A stretch of 64,000 bases of DNA from Glycine soja (taxonomy: Eukaryota; Streptophyta; Magnoliopsida; Fabales; Fabaceae): NCBI RefSeq assembly GCF_004193775.1, contig NC_041019.1:9472204-9536203 (forward strand). Direction: 5' to 3'. The notes beneath the pieces were generated by a model. That model was not told the origin of the DNA. It worked only from the letters and a program-made list of their open reading frames with translations, and did no database searches. This document shows, piece by piece, positions 37,086 to 50,416 of the stretch. Each line of letters starts with the position of its first letter. Position 1 is the first letter of the stretch. The position numbers were made by a program, and so were the translations under genes.

Positions 37086-37559
37086 GCACCCCCAAACGCA
37101 ATCATGACCTATAAGATATATAATTAGTACTTTTTTTTTTCTTGGGATACTAATACACAAAAGATCAATTTCTGTATAAGATATATAATTAGTACTTTTT
37201 TTATTGTTTTCTCTTTTCATTAAATGTAAATTATACCAAATAAAAATTTGGAAAAAATTTTAAGAAATTAAGCACCTTTTTTATAAAAAAATAAACTTTA
37301 AAAAATAGATTTTTCTTTTCTTTCTCATCTCTACCCACTTTTCACTCACTTAACTCAGCAAAAAAACCACTTTTCTCTCCCTCTCTCCTAGCTTTCTGCT
37401 CTGTCTCCCCCCACTCTATCATGGATAATTTATTTTAATTAAAATGAAAAATTATCAAATAACTTTTAAGGTAATAGGAATCAAATTTTTCCTTCAATTA
37501 AACTGTCAAATAATTTCTATTTTCTTTTTCAAATTATTTTTTCATACATTAACTTTAAA

Positions 37560-38376
37560 ATGATTTTGCAGAAGAAAAAAAACTAAATATATAAAAATTT
37601 ATTTTAAATTTAAGCAACTTTAAAACTAATAAAAGCTATATATGTCAAACATCTCCATAATTATTATTGCTAAAATATATTCATTTGGTTTTTAATAATA
37701 GATATTTTCACAAGTTACGTTTTCGGTGCACACTACAATTAAATCATATAATATCTTTATGATTATGCATGTTAAAAGTTATACAAAATTAATATTCACA
37801 TATATTTTGTCTTATACCCAACATTTACTTATATACCAAATCTATAAAACATTTATTTTAAATTTTAACTTTAACGTAACTTTAAAACTAATAAAAGTTA
37901 TGCCAAACATCTTCATAATTATTATTGCTAACATATATGTATGTGTTTTTTAATAATAGATATTTTAACAAGTTACGATTTCAATGCGCGCGCACACACA
38001 TACAATTAAATCATGTAATAACATCTTTATGATTATGCATGTAAAAAATTATACAAAATTAATATAAAGTTTATGCATGTAAATCATGTAATAACACTCG
38101 CACATATTCTTATACTCAACTTTACTTATATATCAAATATATATAAAATTTATTTTAAATTTTAACTTTAGTGTAACTTTTAAACTAATAAATGTTATGT
38201 CAAATATATTCATATTATTACTAACATGTATTGATTTGTTTTCTAATAATAGATATTTTAACAAGCCACGTTTTAGTGTACACATAATTAAATCATGTGA
38301 TAACATCTTTATGATTATGCATGTAAAAACTTATAGAAATTTAATATTCACATATATTTATTCTTATACCCAATAT

Positions 38377-38385
<9 letters not shown>
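37560..38385 (+). repeat. Three tandem copies of a roughly 260-290 bp unit
   Basis: 'taataatagatattttaaca' (or a near match) occurs near 37695, 37955 and 38245. Each is followed by an 'aattaaatcatgtaataaca'-like segment, 'tctttatgattatgcatgt', and 'ttattttaaattttaacttt'. Unit spacing is about 259 and 290 bp. It lies only in the left arm of the palindrome, so the amplification came after the palindrome formed or was lost from the right arm. Confidence 0.8.
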
Positions 38386-38429
<44 letters not shown>

Positions 38430-39966
38430 TAACATTAGAAGGACAACTAAAAAAAATTTAAAAAATAAATATATGAATTTTAGTTGAAAATGAAAAAATC
38501 ATCATATAGATATCAATCAAGTATACAAGTCTGTAAAGGTGAATCAGTATAAAATAAAATTCAGATTTATGTATAAGAATTTTTATATCTTCTATTGGCT
38601 GTTTTGCATAACTTGATTTTACATGTTGATTATAGTAAAAGAAGAAATTTACATGCTCCATAACCTTTAAAAACACACAACTAGTTACCTTTTCTGGATC
38701 TTCCTTGAGGACAAGAAAAATAACTCAAATTTTGAGGTTGAATTTTTGAATGACATTTGAATGTCTCCAAGTCTAGCTAACCACTAAATTTATAATAGGT
38801 GGAGAATTGAGAAAAATGATAGAGTCCAAGAACATACTAATGTGATACATAAAATTTAATTCACTTTAAGAATCACCTTATAGGTTTTGGTGATTAAAGT
38901 AACATATTTAATATTAAATTTATTTTGTCTCCCGGTGCTTTTTTGCGTTAAATTTATTATTAAACTAAAAAAATTGCTTTCTTAAACTAGAGGTACTTTT
39001 TTTGCTTTTTTTCCAGCTTTTATCATAATTAGATATCATTTATTAAAATACGGTAATAATTTCACTTGTAAATGATAAATATTTTATATTAACTTATTTT
39101 TTAAAAAAAAAAATAATAGCGCATCTGATTTGTTGATTAGTATTATTGAAAACACAGATTAATTGACATACAAATTTTGTTTTGTCTAAATTTGTAAATT
39201 TTTATGTATATGTAGATGTATTTCTAAAATTAAATTTATGTTAAATGCACATCTAAGAAGTTTTTTTTACTATTTTTGAAGAAATAATTTGAGTCATTTA
39301 AAGTGTGGGGTTCATATTTAAAATTTTCAACAATACACAACAATTTTCTCAAATAATAACAAGCTCAGCTGTATCAATTTTAAAATAAAATAAAATAAAT
39401 GGGACTTTAGTTTCCCGCCTAATCAAACAACTTATTTTGTATTTGTTTTTTAAAAAATTTATTTTTCAAATCCATTCTTCTTTTACTTTGTTGACTTTTA
39501 TCTCCAAATCAGAAAAATACAATAATTATATTAATTAAATTTAATGATATGAATAAATATTATTATTATAAGGCAATTGTTTAATACTTAATTAAACAAA
39601 AAAAATTCCCTTGACCAAAAACATATCTTTTTGAAAAGTCAACTGGCTTGACCATCCTTCACCAATGATAGAAAGATATCTTTTAATTTAACAAAGCTTT
39701 ATCTTTAATTAATAAAAATGATGTTTTCTCTCGTAATTACCTTCAAATGAATATACAAGGTGAAAGTTTTATTTTAATTATTAGACATTTTAAAAAGGCA
39801 TATGGCATGTAAATATATGTTATGCTTTTATAACCTAAGGCAGGCTCATATCTAGCAAAATCTAATCTATTTCTTCTACTTGCATTTAACCATTAACCCC
39901 AATAATAAAAATAAAATCACTTTTGTGATAAATAAGTCACTATTTATTAGCGCTATAAACTTGATG

Positions 39967-39969
<3 letters not shown>

Positions 39970-40038
<69 letters not shown>
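39970..40038. repeat. (TA)n microsatellite in the palindrome loop
   Basis: An uninterrupted TA run of about 69 bp. It may be where the fold-back tip lies or a later expansion. Confidence 0.97.
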
Positions 40039-40040
<2 letters not shown>

Positions 40041-41539
40041 GGTAAAGTTATTAAATTACTTTTTTCTTTCAATACTTGACATTTTTCCTTTTTTCTTCTT
40101 TTAAATATGATCCCCTCGCACTTTAAATTAATGGCTCAAATTCTTTTAAAAAAATAGTAGAAAAAAATCTTCTTAGATGTGTCTTTATCATAAATTTAAT
40201 TTTAGGAATGCATCTACATATATAGAAATTTACAAATTTAGACAAAGCAAAATTTGGTAGGTTAATTAATCTTTGCTTTCAATAATACAAATCTACAAAT
40301 CAGATCAGCAATCAATTATTTACTTTTTAAAAAAATTAATAAAATATTTAGATTTATAAGTGAAATTATTATAATATTTTTAATAAATGCTATCTTATCT
40401 TATTATGATAAAATCTTAAAAAAGAAAGAAAAGTTCTCTAGTAGTTTGTTTAATTTAATAACAAATTTAATCAAAAAAAGTATTGGGAGACAAAATCAAT
40501 TATTAATATTCAATGTATTACTTTAATCATCAAAGCCTAAAAGATGACTCTTAAGGAAATCATTTTTTTTAACTCATTAATATGCACTTAGACTCTACAA
40601 TTCTCCTCAATTATCCACCTACTATAAATTCAATAGTTAAACTTGGATACAATCAAGTGTTGGATATTCAAGAATACAACCTCAAAATCTGAGTTATTTT
40701 TATAATCATTAAGGAAGAAAAGTAACAATTAGTTATGTGTTTTCAAAGGCTATGGAGTATGAAAAAAAATCTTTTATTATGATCAACATGTGAAATCAAG
40801 TTCTGAAACATATAAAAACAAAAACTCTTATACCAGATATGATTTTTTGGTATTGACATATTTTTACAAATTTAAAATACCTGTTATTTTTGTCATTTTC
40901 AACCAAAATTCATACATTTATATTTATTTTTTAAAATTTCTTTTTTTAGTTGAATTTCTCCTTTTGCTATATATATATATATAATAAATGTTGAATATAG
41001 GAATATGTGTGTGTGCGTGTGTGTAACAAATAAGTGAAAGTTAGCAACACTAATTATCAAGATAAAATTTGTGTATATTTGGTTCAATTTTTTTCTTCTA
41101 AACTATATATTTTAAAGTTACTGCATAAAAGAACTTAAAAAATAAAATAAAAATTACTTGGCAGTTTAACTCGATAAAAAGTTTGATTCACTTAAGGAAA
41201 AGTTAAAACAAAAACAATTGAGTCAAATATCACCTTAAAAATTATTTGATAATTTTTATTTATTTTAGTTTAAAATAAATTGTCCAATAAAAAGTGGGGA
41301 AGAAAGAGCAAAGGAAGGGGGAGAGAGAGTGAGGAATGGATAGAAAACAAAAAGAAAAGAAAATCTTTTTTTAAGTTACTTATTTCTTAAGTTTAATAAA
41401 ATAATAAGGTGTTTAATTTCTTAAAGTTTTCCAAAAAAATGTATTTGGTCTAATTTTTCATTTCAAAAAAGAGAAAATAAAAAATGAATTAAATATCAAT
41501 GGTGTATCTGATACACAAATTGATCTTTTGTATATTAGT

Positions 41540-42689
41540 ACACAAAGGCAAAAAGGAAATAAAAATAAAAACAAATCCTAAAAAATTTACCTCCTTTGAC
41601 ACTACATTTTAATCTCTTGCACACTATAACTTCCCCCTCTCCTCCAAATACGATGACTATTATTCAATTACCCTACCATTTTCCAAACCATTCCCCTTAC
41701 CCATTTGGTTCAATTCATTTTTCCTTTATTTACCTAATGAGTATGGTTTAGTTCACAACACATGTTGAACATAGGGAACACTTGAGCTTGATTCTCATAT
41801 AACACATCTTTGTAAAGAGGCGGAGAATTTTAAATATGACTAAACTTAATTGAAGATTAGTTCTATAGTTACTTTCAAAGAGTGAAGGTTTTTAGGAACA
41901 CTTCAAAATTCCTATAAAAACATTGAAGGTCTTATTTATTGCGGTTACAGAAAAAAAAATCATTTTATTTTTGTCTCTACCAACTCACCTAATGACCCAT
42001 TTTTGTCATAAAAAAGAATTTTCTTATGTACAGATCACAAGTATCCTATGGTAGAGGCAATCATATTTGTGCATGATAGGACCACTATGGGTGGTAAATC
42101 TCTCCCTTTGAGTGTTTAACGTATTTACATATTAAAGACTCAAACTCTCAAGATCAATTGTTAAGCTAGAACAATCCCACTTCAATTGATCCGCGTGTTT
42201 AGTGGTTCATATGAGAGACTTGACTAAAGACTATAGAGCTTACATATTCTACCCATGAAATTCAATTATTAATCTAATAATTAGAACTTCAATTTTCATA
42301 GCATTATTGTTCCCTCAAATCAAAATTAACAAATTTAACATTTTTTTCTTTAACTAGTAAAATTTAATAAGAAAAAAATAGAAAATAATAGGTCTCCACC
42401 TCTTAAAAAAACAAGGATAACTCCACTCTAAGATAGGAGATGGTGTCAAACTTGATTAATGCATAGAAGCTAGCTAAGAGGAAAAAAAGGATGACATACC
42501 TGGAGATTTACCGTCACAATACCTCCACCATAAGGTGCTTTTCAAAGGAGAGTTGCTCAGGAGTTATTTGTAAATTGCATTGAGATGTTAGTCATGATAT
42601 ATCAAATGAGAAATATAGTAAAACAAAACATTTTTGAAAGATATGGAAAATTAAACATGCATGACTCATTTATATTCCCTTAAAATACA

Positions 42690-42735
<46 letters not shown>

Positions 42736-43120
42736 TTTCAAAATTATTTTTCAAGTTGGCTAAATCTACTTCTAGCATAATCTGGTCGTTTAGCGGTTAT
42801 AAAATAAACCATACAAATCCATCACAATAAATTCCAATTATGTTCCCTCCAAAGCAATTAAATACCTATTCAATTTAACTACACATGCCATAATGGCTTA
42901 AATTTTACATGCAATATGTTAAAAAGGTTCAAGTTTGGATTGTTCATTTTGGAAGAAACTAAGCAAAACTTGTAGATCCCTTTCACTTGTCGCTCTAATT
43001 CAAGAAGATAGTTTACTAGTACACTTAGGAATTATTAGAGAAGTAAAGTTTTTGCTACAAAACTTGAGCCAATGTCTTAAAATTTGGGCTTAAGACCTAA
43101 TTTAATCTCACAAAACCTAT
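41540..43120. other. Intergenic, no gene; (TA)n at 42692-42733
   Basis: AT-rich with no supported frame. A 42-bp TA tract is the only notable element. Confidence 0.5.
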
Positions 43121-43124
43121 TTGT

Positions 43125-43465
43125 AAGATGAGGATTAAGGACTATCCAAACTTTATAAGGACTACATTAATTAGTCATATCTTTAGTCAATGTAAGGTAT
43201 CAACCTCTTAAGAGTCGATGTCCCAACACACTTTCTCATGTTTAGGGCTATGGGTATAGAGCATGGAGCATGACAATGCAGGTAGTCTAATAATAAATCT
43301 AGGATAGATTCTAATGTCATTTTAGAATTTTGGTTCATAGCCTACCTCGGCCCCCACAAATCTAGGTTGAAAGGTGAAGACTGCTCAAGCTTTATAGGAC
43401 TATATTGGTCATATCTCTAGTCTATGTGAGGTATCAACCCCTTAAGAGTTAATATCTTGATGACT
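43125..43465 (+). repeat. Direct duplication of about 100 bp
   Basis: 43125-43225 and 43360-43460 share 'aaggactatccaaactttat' / 'aagactgctcaagctttata', 'gtcatatct(t/c)tagtc', and 'aggtatcaacc(t/c)cttaagagt'. It is non-coding. Confidence 0.6.
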
Positions 43466-44029
43466 TTACTCTACAACACTTCACTCAATCTTTCTAGTTT
43501 TCTGCACGTCTTTATATAACCTTTTTCAAAACATTGGTAACTAATTATGATATATTGTAATTAAAGCAAGTTAAAGGTGACCACAATTAAGGAGACTTTT
43601 CACCATAATGCTTATACAGTGTTGTTAGAAATAAAGAGTTATTCACCTATTTAATAATAAAAAATTAAGCTCCTATAAGTATGGACAAATATGTGAGGAG
43701 AGAGAAATATACATATGAACAACAAAGTACTGACAAAAAATTATGAGAAAGAAAAAGTAAAGCAAAATTGTTACATTGATAAGAAAAAAAAAATCTTATC
43801 ATTACCTTGTCCCCTAAGCATAACCCTATATTTGACTGCTTGCAATGCTTCTTAGAATGATTCATCTCCTTTGGAGGCAACGCATTCTACATATACTATT
43901 ATTGTAGTTGCCCAGAATCATGACATCTCAAACAATTATGAGTCGCAAACTTAAATGATCATGAATCATGACTTATAGCTAAAATAATAACAAACAAAAT
44001 TAGTCTGAGACATGTGTTAGCACAATCTT

Positions 44030-44720
44030 TAACGAGATGTATTCTTGATACGGATTCGAGAATTTAGAAAGAAAAAGGCAAAAATAAAAAAAATGTGGGA
44101 GAAAGTGAGTCTTAGAAAACTTTTTCAAGAAAAGATATATTTATAAAGAAAAAATAGTGTGAGACCAAGTCAAAATGATAAAGTGAGTCAAAGTCAAAAT
44201 ACATATCTATTTTTCATAAACATTAAATTAATTTTAGAAAGATTTTTTCTAATTAATTATAAGAAGGTCATTGACTTGTTTAAATTAACCTTTTTGAAAA
44301 TCCAAGTTGTTGACGCAATGGTATAAGGTCACATTTTCAAAATAGTGAGACTAATTCAAAATGATAAGATTGGATCAAGTTAAAATAAACATCTACTTTC
44401 AATAAACACCATCCCAACTTGGTTGGGGGAACAAAACTAGATAATAAAATTTATTCTTGATATGAACTTACGAACTTAGAGAAGAAGGCAAAAAAAATGG
44501 TAAAATATGAGTCTTAGAAAACTTTCTTAAGAATAAAGAAAAATAGTGTGAGATCAAGTCAAAATGATAAGATGGGTCAAAACTAAAATAAATATCTATT
44601 TTTGACAAGTACTAAATTAATTTCAAAAGAATTTTTTCAAATTAATTATAAGAAGGTCATTAACTTATTTTAATCAACCTTTTGAAAAACACATAAGATT
44701 TGCACAATAATGTAAGGTCC
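44030..44720 (+). repeat. Direct duplication of about 280 bp
   Basis: 44030-44335 and 44449-44720 share, in order, 'ttattcttgata', 'gagtcttagaaaacttt', 'aatagtgtgaga(c/t)caagtc' and 'aattaattataagaaggtca'. No gene is seen. Confidence 0.65.
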
Positions 44721-45737
44721 TATTGTGTTTACTTACAAGAATGATCTACTTAACATAAAAGTCATATTCAATTTTCTCCACATATAAAATTTTCTTGAGT
44801 CAAGATCAATAACGTACCGCATATAAGATTAATTTCAGATTCAGTCAGTTGAGATACACATGTAGTCTTTAACTCAGGAAAAAAAATTAATCATTTGATC
44901 GAAATATTCAATAAAAATAAGCATATATTTTTATAAGCACTAAAAGAACCTTTTAAAATATCCAACCAAAATATGCAATGTATACAAGGCCATTGATTTG
45001 TTTAAAGTCTATCGATAATTCTTAATGATGTGTATTATATATTTCCTTGAAAGTTTTACCCAATAAAAAAATTTGGTTTTAATTATAAAATAAATGAGAC
45101 GTTAATTTCTCATCTAATCAAACACCTTATTATATATTGTCCTTTTCTCCAATTTATTTTCGAAATGCATTATTCTTTTACCCTAGATGACTTTTTTTTC
45201 CTTCTTCGTTGGGACAAAATGGCAAAGTAAATATTTATATCAATTATATATTATTATAAGGTAACGGTTTAAAAATTAATTCAAATGATTTTTCGAATAG
45301 TTAGTTCACTTTATCTTCCTTCAGATGACTCTAAATTAATCAACCTTTAATTATTCTTAATTAATCAACAAGTTAGTGAACTTTTACTTCTTTATTAAGG
45401 AATTACCTTGAAATGCAAACATGCCGTAAAAAATTAGTTTTAATTTTTTAACGAATGAGATTTTTTATTTTTCATCTAATCAAACATCGGATTTTATATT
45501 TCATTACCCTCCAATGTATTTTTCAAATACATTTCCCTTTTGCTTCCGTTAACTTTTCCCGTTTCTTCTTCATTAACTATTAAGGGGCAAAACAACAAAA
45601 TATATAATATTTATTTTAACTACATTTAATTATTATTGTTATTGTTATTATAAGATAATTTTACTTTCATTAAAAAAATTCTTCAATAAGGGAAAAATGA
45701 TAAAATATAATATTTATTTTAAGTTTATTTATTTATT
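44721..45737. other. Intergenic with dispersed repeat copies
   Basis: 45060-45180 and 45434-45560 are diverged copies of one segment ('tctcatctaatcaaacacc' / 'ttcatctaatcaaacatcg'), and a third copy sits at about 39385-39500 in the palindrome loop. No gene is seen. Confidence 0.5.
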
Positions 45738-46050
45738 AATTCAAGGTTAAATTACTCATTTGGTTCATATAGTTTTATGATTCTTATCTTTTTAGTTTTG
45801 AAAGTGATTTTTTGAGTCCCTGTAATTTACATTTTAATTCTCTTTTAGTCTAATTTAAAAATGTTATTTTTAGTTCTTATAGTTTGTATTTTAATTCTCT
45901 TTTAGTCACTATAATTTGAAAACTATAAAGATTAAAGAAATAAGAATCATGAAACTATAGAGACTAAAAAAATCACTTTCAAACTATAGAGACTAAAAAA
46001 GTAAGAATTATGAAACTATAAGAACCAAATGAGTAATTTAACCTTAATTC
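45738..46050. mobile_element. MITE, 303 bp, with AATTC target duplication
   Basis: Element 45743-46045. The ends are inverted repeats starting 'aaggttaaattactcatttg' on both strands and continuing inward past 'gttc'. AATTC flanks both sides (45738-45742 and 46046-46050). The interior also pairs with itself ('cttttagt' / 'actaaaaaa'-type segments), so almost the whole element can form a hairpin. There is no coding capacity. The superfamily was not assigned with confidence. Confidence 0.88.
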
Positions 46051-47321
46051 TTTTAATTTTAAATCTTCTTTCAAGCTAAAAGGTGTTTAATAATTTTATT
46101 TATTTATTTATAATTATTTGTGTCACTCAATAAAAAAAATACTTATTAAAATAATTTTTTTTATAAGTAAAAGTTAATTGTTAATATTGTGAGTTTTTGT
46201 TAGTAAAGAAGATAGAACTCGTAAACTTTTTTCTTTTTTACTTTTTCTTTAATCATTCAATCAACCTTATTATATCTTCTTAAAAAATTATTTTAATTAA
46301 GATGCATTTGTTAAATTATTAAAAAGCATTGAGGAGTTGGCTAAAAGCAAGGGAACCTGCGCAAAGGGTGATGAAAGAGAGTCCAGTTAACCAGCAGTTA
46401 GTTTAGAGACCACCCCATGGAGGCCTATTTAATGTTTTATTTTATTGACAAGTATTAATTGTTAGTGTTAATTTTTTGTTATTAGGAAGATTGAACCCAC
46501 CATCTTTTCATCCTTTCCTTATCTTTTAATCATTATTCAACTCATCTTATATGTCTTATGCATATTTAAATATAAAATTGACGCTGCTTTCTTCTTTCTT
46601 CGGAGAAAATCTGAGTTTTGGGGTTGGTTTGTGTTTAGGGATTGACGGGTCAATTCATCCAGGCTCTTATTGATCGGAAACCTCTCTGCATCAAAAATTA
46701 ATGCCAGGACTTAACACTATTCTTGGCCTTGAAATTGAAACTAAACATGTCAGCAGAATCCAGCTCCACAAATTTTGTGTTAATGGCTGGACCATCCTTT
46801 TCTCTCATCCAAGTTGTCATTGTGTTTAATGAAGAATAAGAAAATATAAACATTTTATCATTTTAAACACCTCACTAACTTTTCTTATTTGTTTTCTCTC
46901 TCTTCCTATCATATTATAAATCCCATGTATTTATATTTTTTTTCTCCCTCTCTGGATAGGTGTTGCATAGGAGTTTGGGATGTCCTTTAAACTTTTTCCT
47001 TTAACTAATGTTCTTTCTATATTATTTTTTAGTTTCCTATATTTGTTTTCTTATTTTTTTTTATTTTTTTTAGTTTCCTGTGTTGAACATTGATGGTTTT
47101 TGGGGCTAGCTGGCCTTCTTCTCATGCATGTATATTTAGGTGATTTTATACCCTGGCTTATACACCACTGAGCTTGGTGAGATGGCTTAGTATTATGAGG
47201 AGTAAAAATTTTGGATTTATCCTGTCATGACCTACAATTCCACAATGAGTGAATCAAAGACATTGAAGCCTACATTGTGAGTATCCCATTTTTCACTTGG
47301 ATATATGGTTTATATTTTAAT
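46051..47321. other. Intergenic, no gene supported
   Basis: A minus-strand open stretch near 46800-46720 (DGPAINTKFVELDSADMFSF) is protein-like but unassigned and isolated. The rest is AT-rich and unstructured. Confidence 0.35.
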
Positions 47322-47405
47322 ATGATCATTGAGGCTAACAATTTGCTTGTAACAACTGCGGCTCTAGATTGTCATGTGCATTATATATGCCCTCAATTAG
47401 TATCT
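47322..47405 (+). pseudogene. Urease alpha-domain exon fragment
   Basis: About 28 codons read VTTAALDCHVHYICPQLV, close to the urease segment with the His-x-His nickel ligands (family pattern TAG-IDCHVHYICPQLV). Upstream 'EANNLL' would correspond to the family's 'GEGLI'. After PQLV the family continues with EAISSG and TTLVGGG, but here the sequence diverges at once. It is therefore a short genomic scrap, or the homology ends at a breakpoint. No other urease exon was seen within 1 kb. Confidence 0.45.
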
Positions 47406-47539
47406 GTGGGCCATTTGTGCATTTCTAATTTCACATTGTGCTCATTTCAAATAGTAGGACCCAGGGAGTGTAATATTCTTCAACAGGAAGGTCAGCATAA
47501 ATGGGAGATCACTTGGACAGGTGAAATTTAGTTTCAGGA

Positions 47540-49025
47540 AGGGCAAGGTTGATTTCAAACAGTGGGGTAATGATATGCATCACCAAACCACAACTGAATC
47601 AACCTCTATGTATAGTTGCTGATCCCAAAGGCAAATATATAGGGCATGTTTGAATAAGTTTATTTAGAATAGTATTTTTAACAAAAGAAAATAATATGAA
47701 CTTCTTCGTAAGTTAAAATTAGTTAATTCATATAATTTTTCTAAAGATGAAAAAATTAATTAATGAAAAATTCATTTTAACTTAAGTAACTCATTTCTTT
47801 TTTTTCTTACTTATTTTCATCTCCAATAAATATTTTTAGATAAATTTATCCAAACAAAATTTGAATCATTGTTAATTAATGAGTTTCACCATTAGAAAGA
47901 GAAGAAGTATCTACATAGTCGGTGCTGAGTTAATGATTTTCCAATCATATATATATATATATACTGTTCATTCTAAAATTTATGATGGTTAGGTCATTTT
48001 GATGCCTTGGAATAAATGGTTTCCATAAATATTGTTCACATTAATTAATACTTTCACATTTTGCTGCTCAATCATTCACGTTGTGCTTCCAAAACAAATA
48101 ATGGTACTAGTTTTGTGCATCAATTTCCTTTGTTTTACTGCTCGGTAGTCATTCTCACGATCGTACCATCAACATTTTTTTATAGTTTTTTATTAGAAAA
48201 AATAGGTTTTGCAGTGGGGTAAAATATTTTTACACTATCATTTAATTACAATTTATTATGTATGATAAATTTATTAACTTTTATGATAATTACTTTAAAA
48301 ATCATATTAATATGATTTATGATTAAATGATCAGAAATGAGTATTAAAATGTTTTTATTATTAGCGAAATGATTTCCATAATAATTCTATTAAAATTAGT
48401 TTACATTTAGAGATTTTATGCTTGAGCTAAGCAAATGAATAAGAGGTACAATTAAAATTCTAAGCTCGATTTTTAATTTTATTGTTTATATTTAAGATCT
48501 AAAATTTGAAAATAAAAATTCTTAGCATTCTCATTAAAAATTTATTTAATAAACTAAAATTTAATATAGTAGTATAATTACAAAATTAATAATATATAAA
48601 TTATAAAAGATAATTTTCCAATTTTTTTCTATACTGTATTGTGCTTCTAGCTATCATTATATTGGTACGTGGCCTTTAATTCCTCCTCCCAATCATTAGT
48701 TATTTTTTATGATTTTTTTTCTTTTTTATACAATTTTTTTTTATATGATTTCTTCTGTTTGGTTAACCCTCCTCTTTTTATGCCAACGACTTCTGTTACA
48801 CCAACAACGATCATTAGATGCATCCATTCATCGCCTTTACCTGAAGGGAATGTCATGGCGAAAACATGAGATGGACATTTTTTTTTTTTAATTTTACAAA
48901 ATGAGCATGATGTTGATTCTTGGATTTGTTTCATTTTAATTAAAATGAAGGGGGAAATTAATTAACCGTGAAAATGAATGATTGAAATTGTGATTAAATA
49001 TATTCATATGCACAACAAACTATTA

Positions 49026-49074
<49 letters not shown>

Positions 49075-50416
49075 TAAATATATCTTTTTATTTTTTAATA
49101 CCCACTAAGAGAATAATTATAATTAGAAACTTCATCAATATATAAGTTTTAAAGACTAACAATTAGTTTAATTACAATTGGTGGCTCTGAATTTTTAGCT
49201 TACGACTTTATAAGCTTTCTCATAACCGGGGGAAATTACATAAGCTACAAAAATGAGATGCAAAGATATAATAAAAAAAAATTATTTTTATTCATGTTTT
49301 ATTAGTGTAAAAAAATTACATTGTCAACTAACTTACTAATCAATACATATCAATATATAGATGATTTTATAACTCAATTTGTAAAAAAAAGGTATTCCAA
49401 ACATTTACACTAAATTAACACAAGTCAACAAACTTATTGTATTCAAGGAAAAAGAAAAGAAAAAATCTTGCCCTAAACTTTTATACTGAGTATTATAATT
49501 AAATTTATAATATTGAACAGTAAGAATTGTTGTATTTTTTTATTCTAAATATTGTTTTATCACTATGGGTAAGAATTGTGTGTGTGTAAATTTCTTATTT
49601 AAAAAATATGTAAACATTAAATGAAGCCGTTCAATTATATATGAATGGTAAACATTAAAAATTATCTAATGGTCGTATGACCACTTTAGAAACACATAAT
49701 TGTTTTACATTGACCATTGAAATAAGATCTATATACACATGTACATTAATGAAACTATATAAAAGTCAAAGATAAACGTCCATTCAACTTCGTTAGCTTT
49801 AATTACAATATTTATTCGTACGTATACTACAATCATAAACAAGCATGAAAATTATCGTTGCTCTGTTTGTTTGTTTTTTAACATGTCCCTTCCCATTTCC
49901 CTTTGCATCCTTTAATTTCTTTTCTACCTGCTTTTTGCCAAAGAATGTAATGTAGCCAAACACTTCCATCCCAGAAACGTTTGTGTTTCACGTTACGACG
50001 GTTGCAAGTGACTTTTTCATTTGAGACAGATTCAAAAGTAAAAAAGGTTACGAGATGTTATCATATATATAGAATCCATGGATTTTTCTTTTTATTTTTC
50101 CCTTACCAATATTGACACATGCATGCAATTTTCATCAATGTGTACGTCCTTCCATATTTAGAAAATATATACAACTATATAGAAGTAAAAGGGTGTAGAA
50201 CTGTAGATAGAGAAGAGTGAGGAGAAGGAAAACAACTCTACTAAACTAGAGTTAATAACATTCAATTTCAGAATTATTTTCACTTGACACATAAATGCTT
50301 GAAACAAACAAGTGAACAACGTACGTGAACATATGAAAGCTGCATGTTATTAATACCAAACACAAGAATAGCTAGCATGTCCTCATTATGTGGAGAGTGC
50401 AACAATATTAATGTTT
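47540..50416. other. Intergenic, no gene; (TA)n at 49030-49071
   Basis: AT-rich. Part of it (about 48215-48360) belongs to a dispersed repeat also found near 52250-52370 and 62100-62330 (shared 'aaaagttaa', 'catacataataa', 'tgattaaatgat'-type phrases, in both orientations). The pyrimidine-rich open frames near 48.7 kb are low complexity. Confidence 0.45.

Larger units (their letters stand above)
37148..41539. repeat. Giant imperfect palindrome, about 4.4 kb
   Basis: The left arm (37148-39340) and right arm (40095-41539) are inverted copies. Examples, left against reverse complement of right: 'acacaaaagatcaatttctg' against 'atacaaaagatcaatttgtg'; 'aactcaaattttgaggttg' (38723) against 'aactcagattttgaggttg' (near 40690); 'cacatctaagaag' (39248) against the same near 40178; and 'tcaacatgtaaaatcaagtt' (right, read 40780) paired with 38610-38640. 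The match stays collinear along the arms with many small differences. The loop (39340-40095) holds a 69-bp (TA)n tract. The left arm alone carries the triplicated repeat at 37560-38385. No open frame of interest is present. It could be a fold-back transposon or a source of hairpin RNA; neither is shown. Confidence 0.85.

Noticed and set aside
37726..38382. Small + strand frames of 60-75 codons
   Set aside because: They recur because of the tandem roughly 270-bp repeat and are AT-rich with no conserved product.
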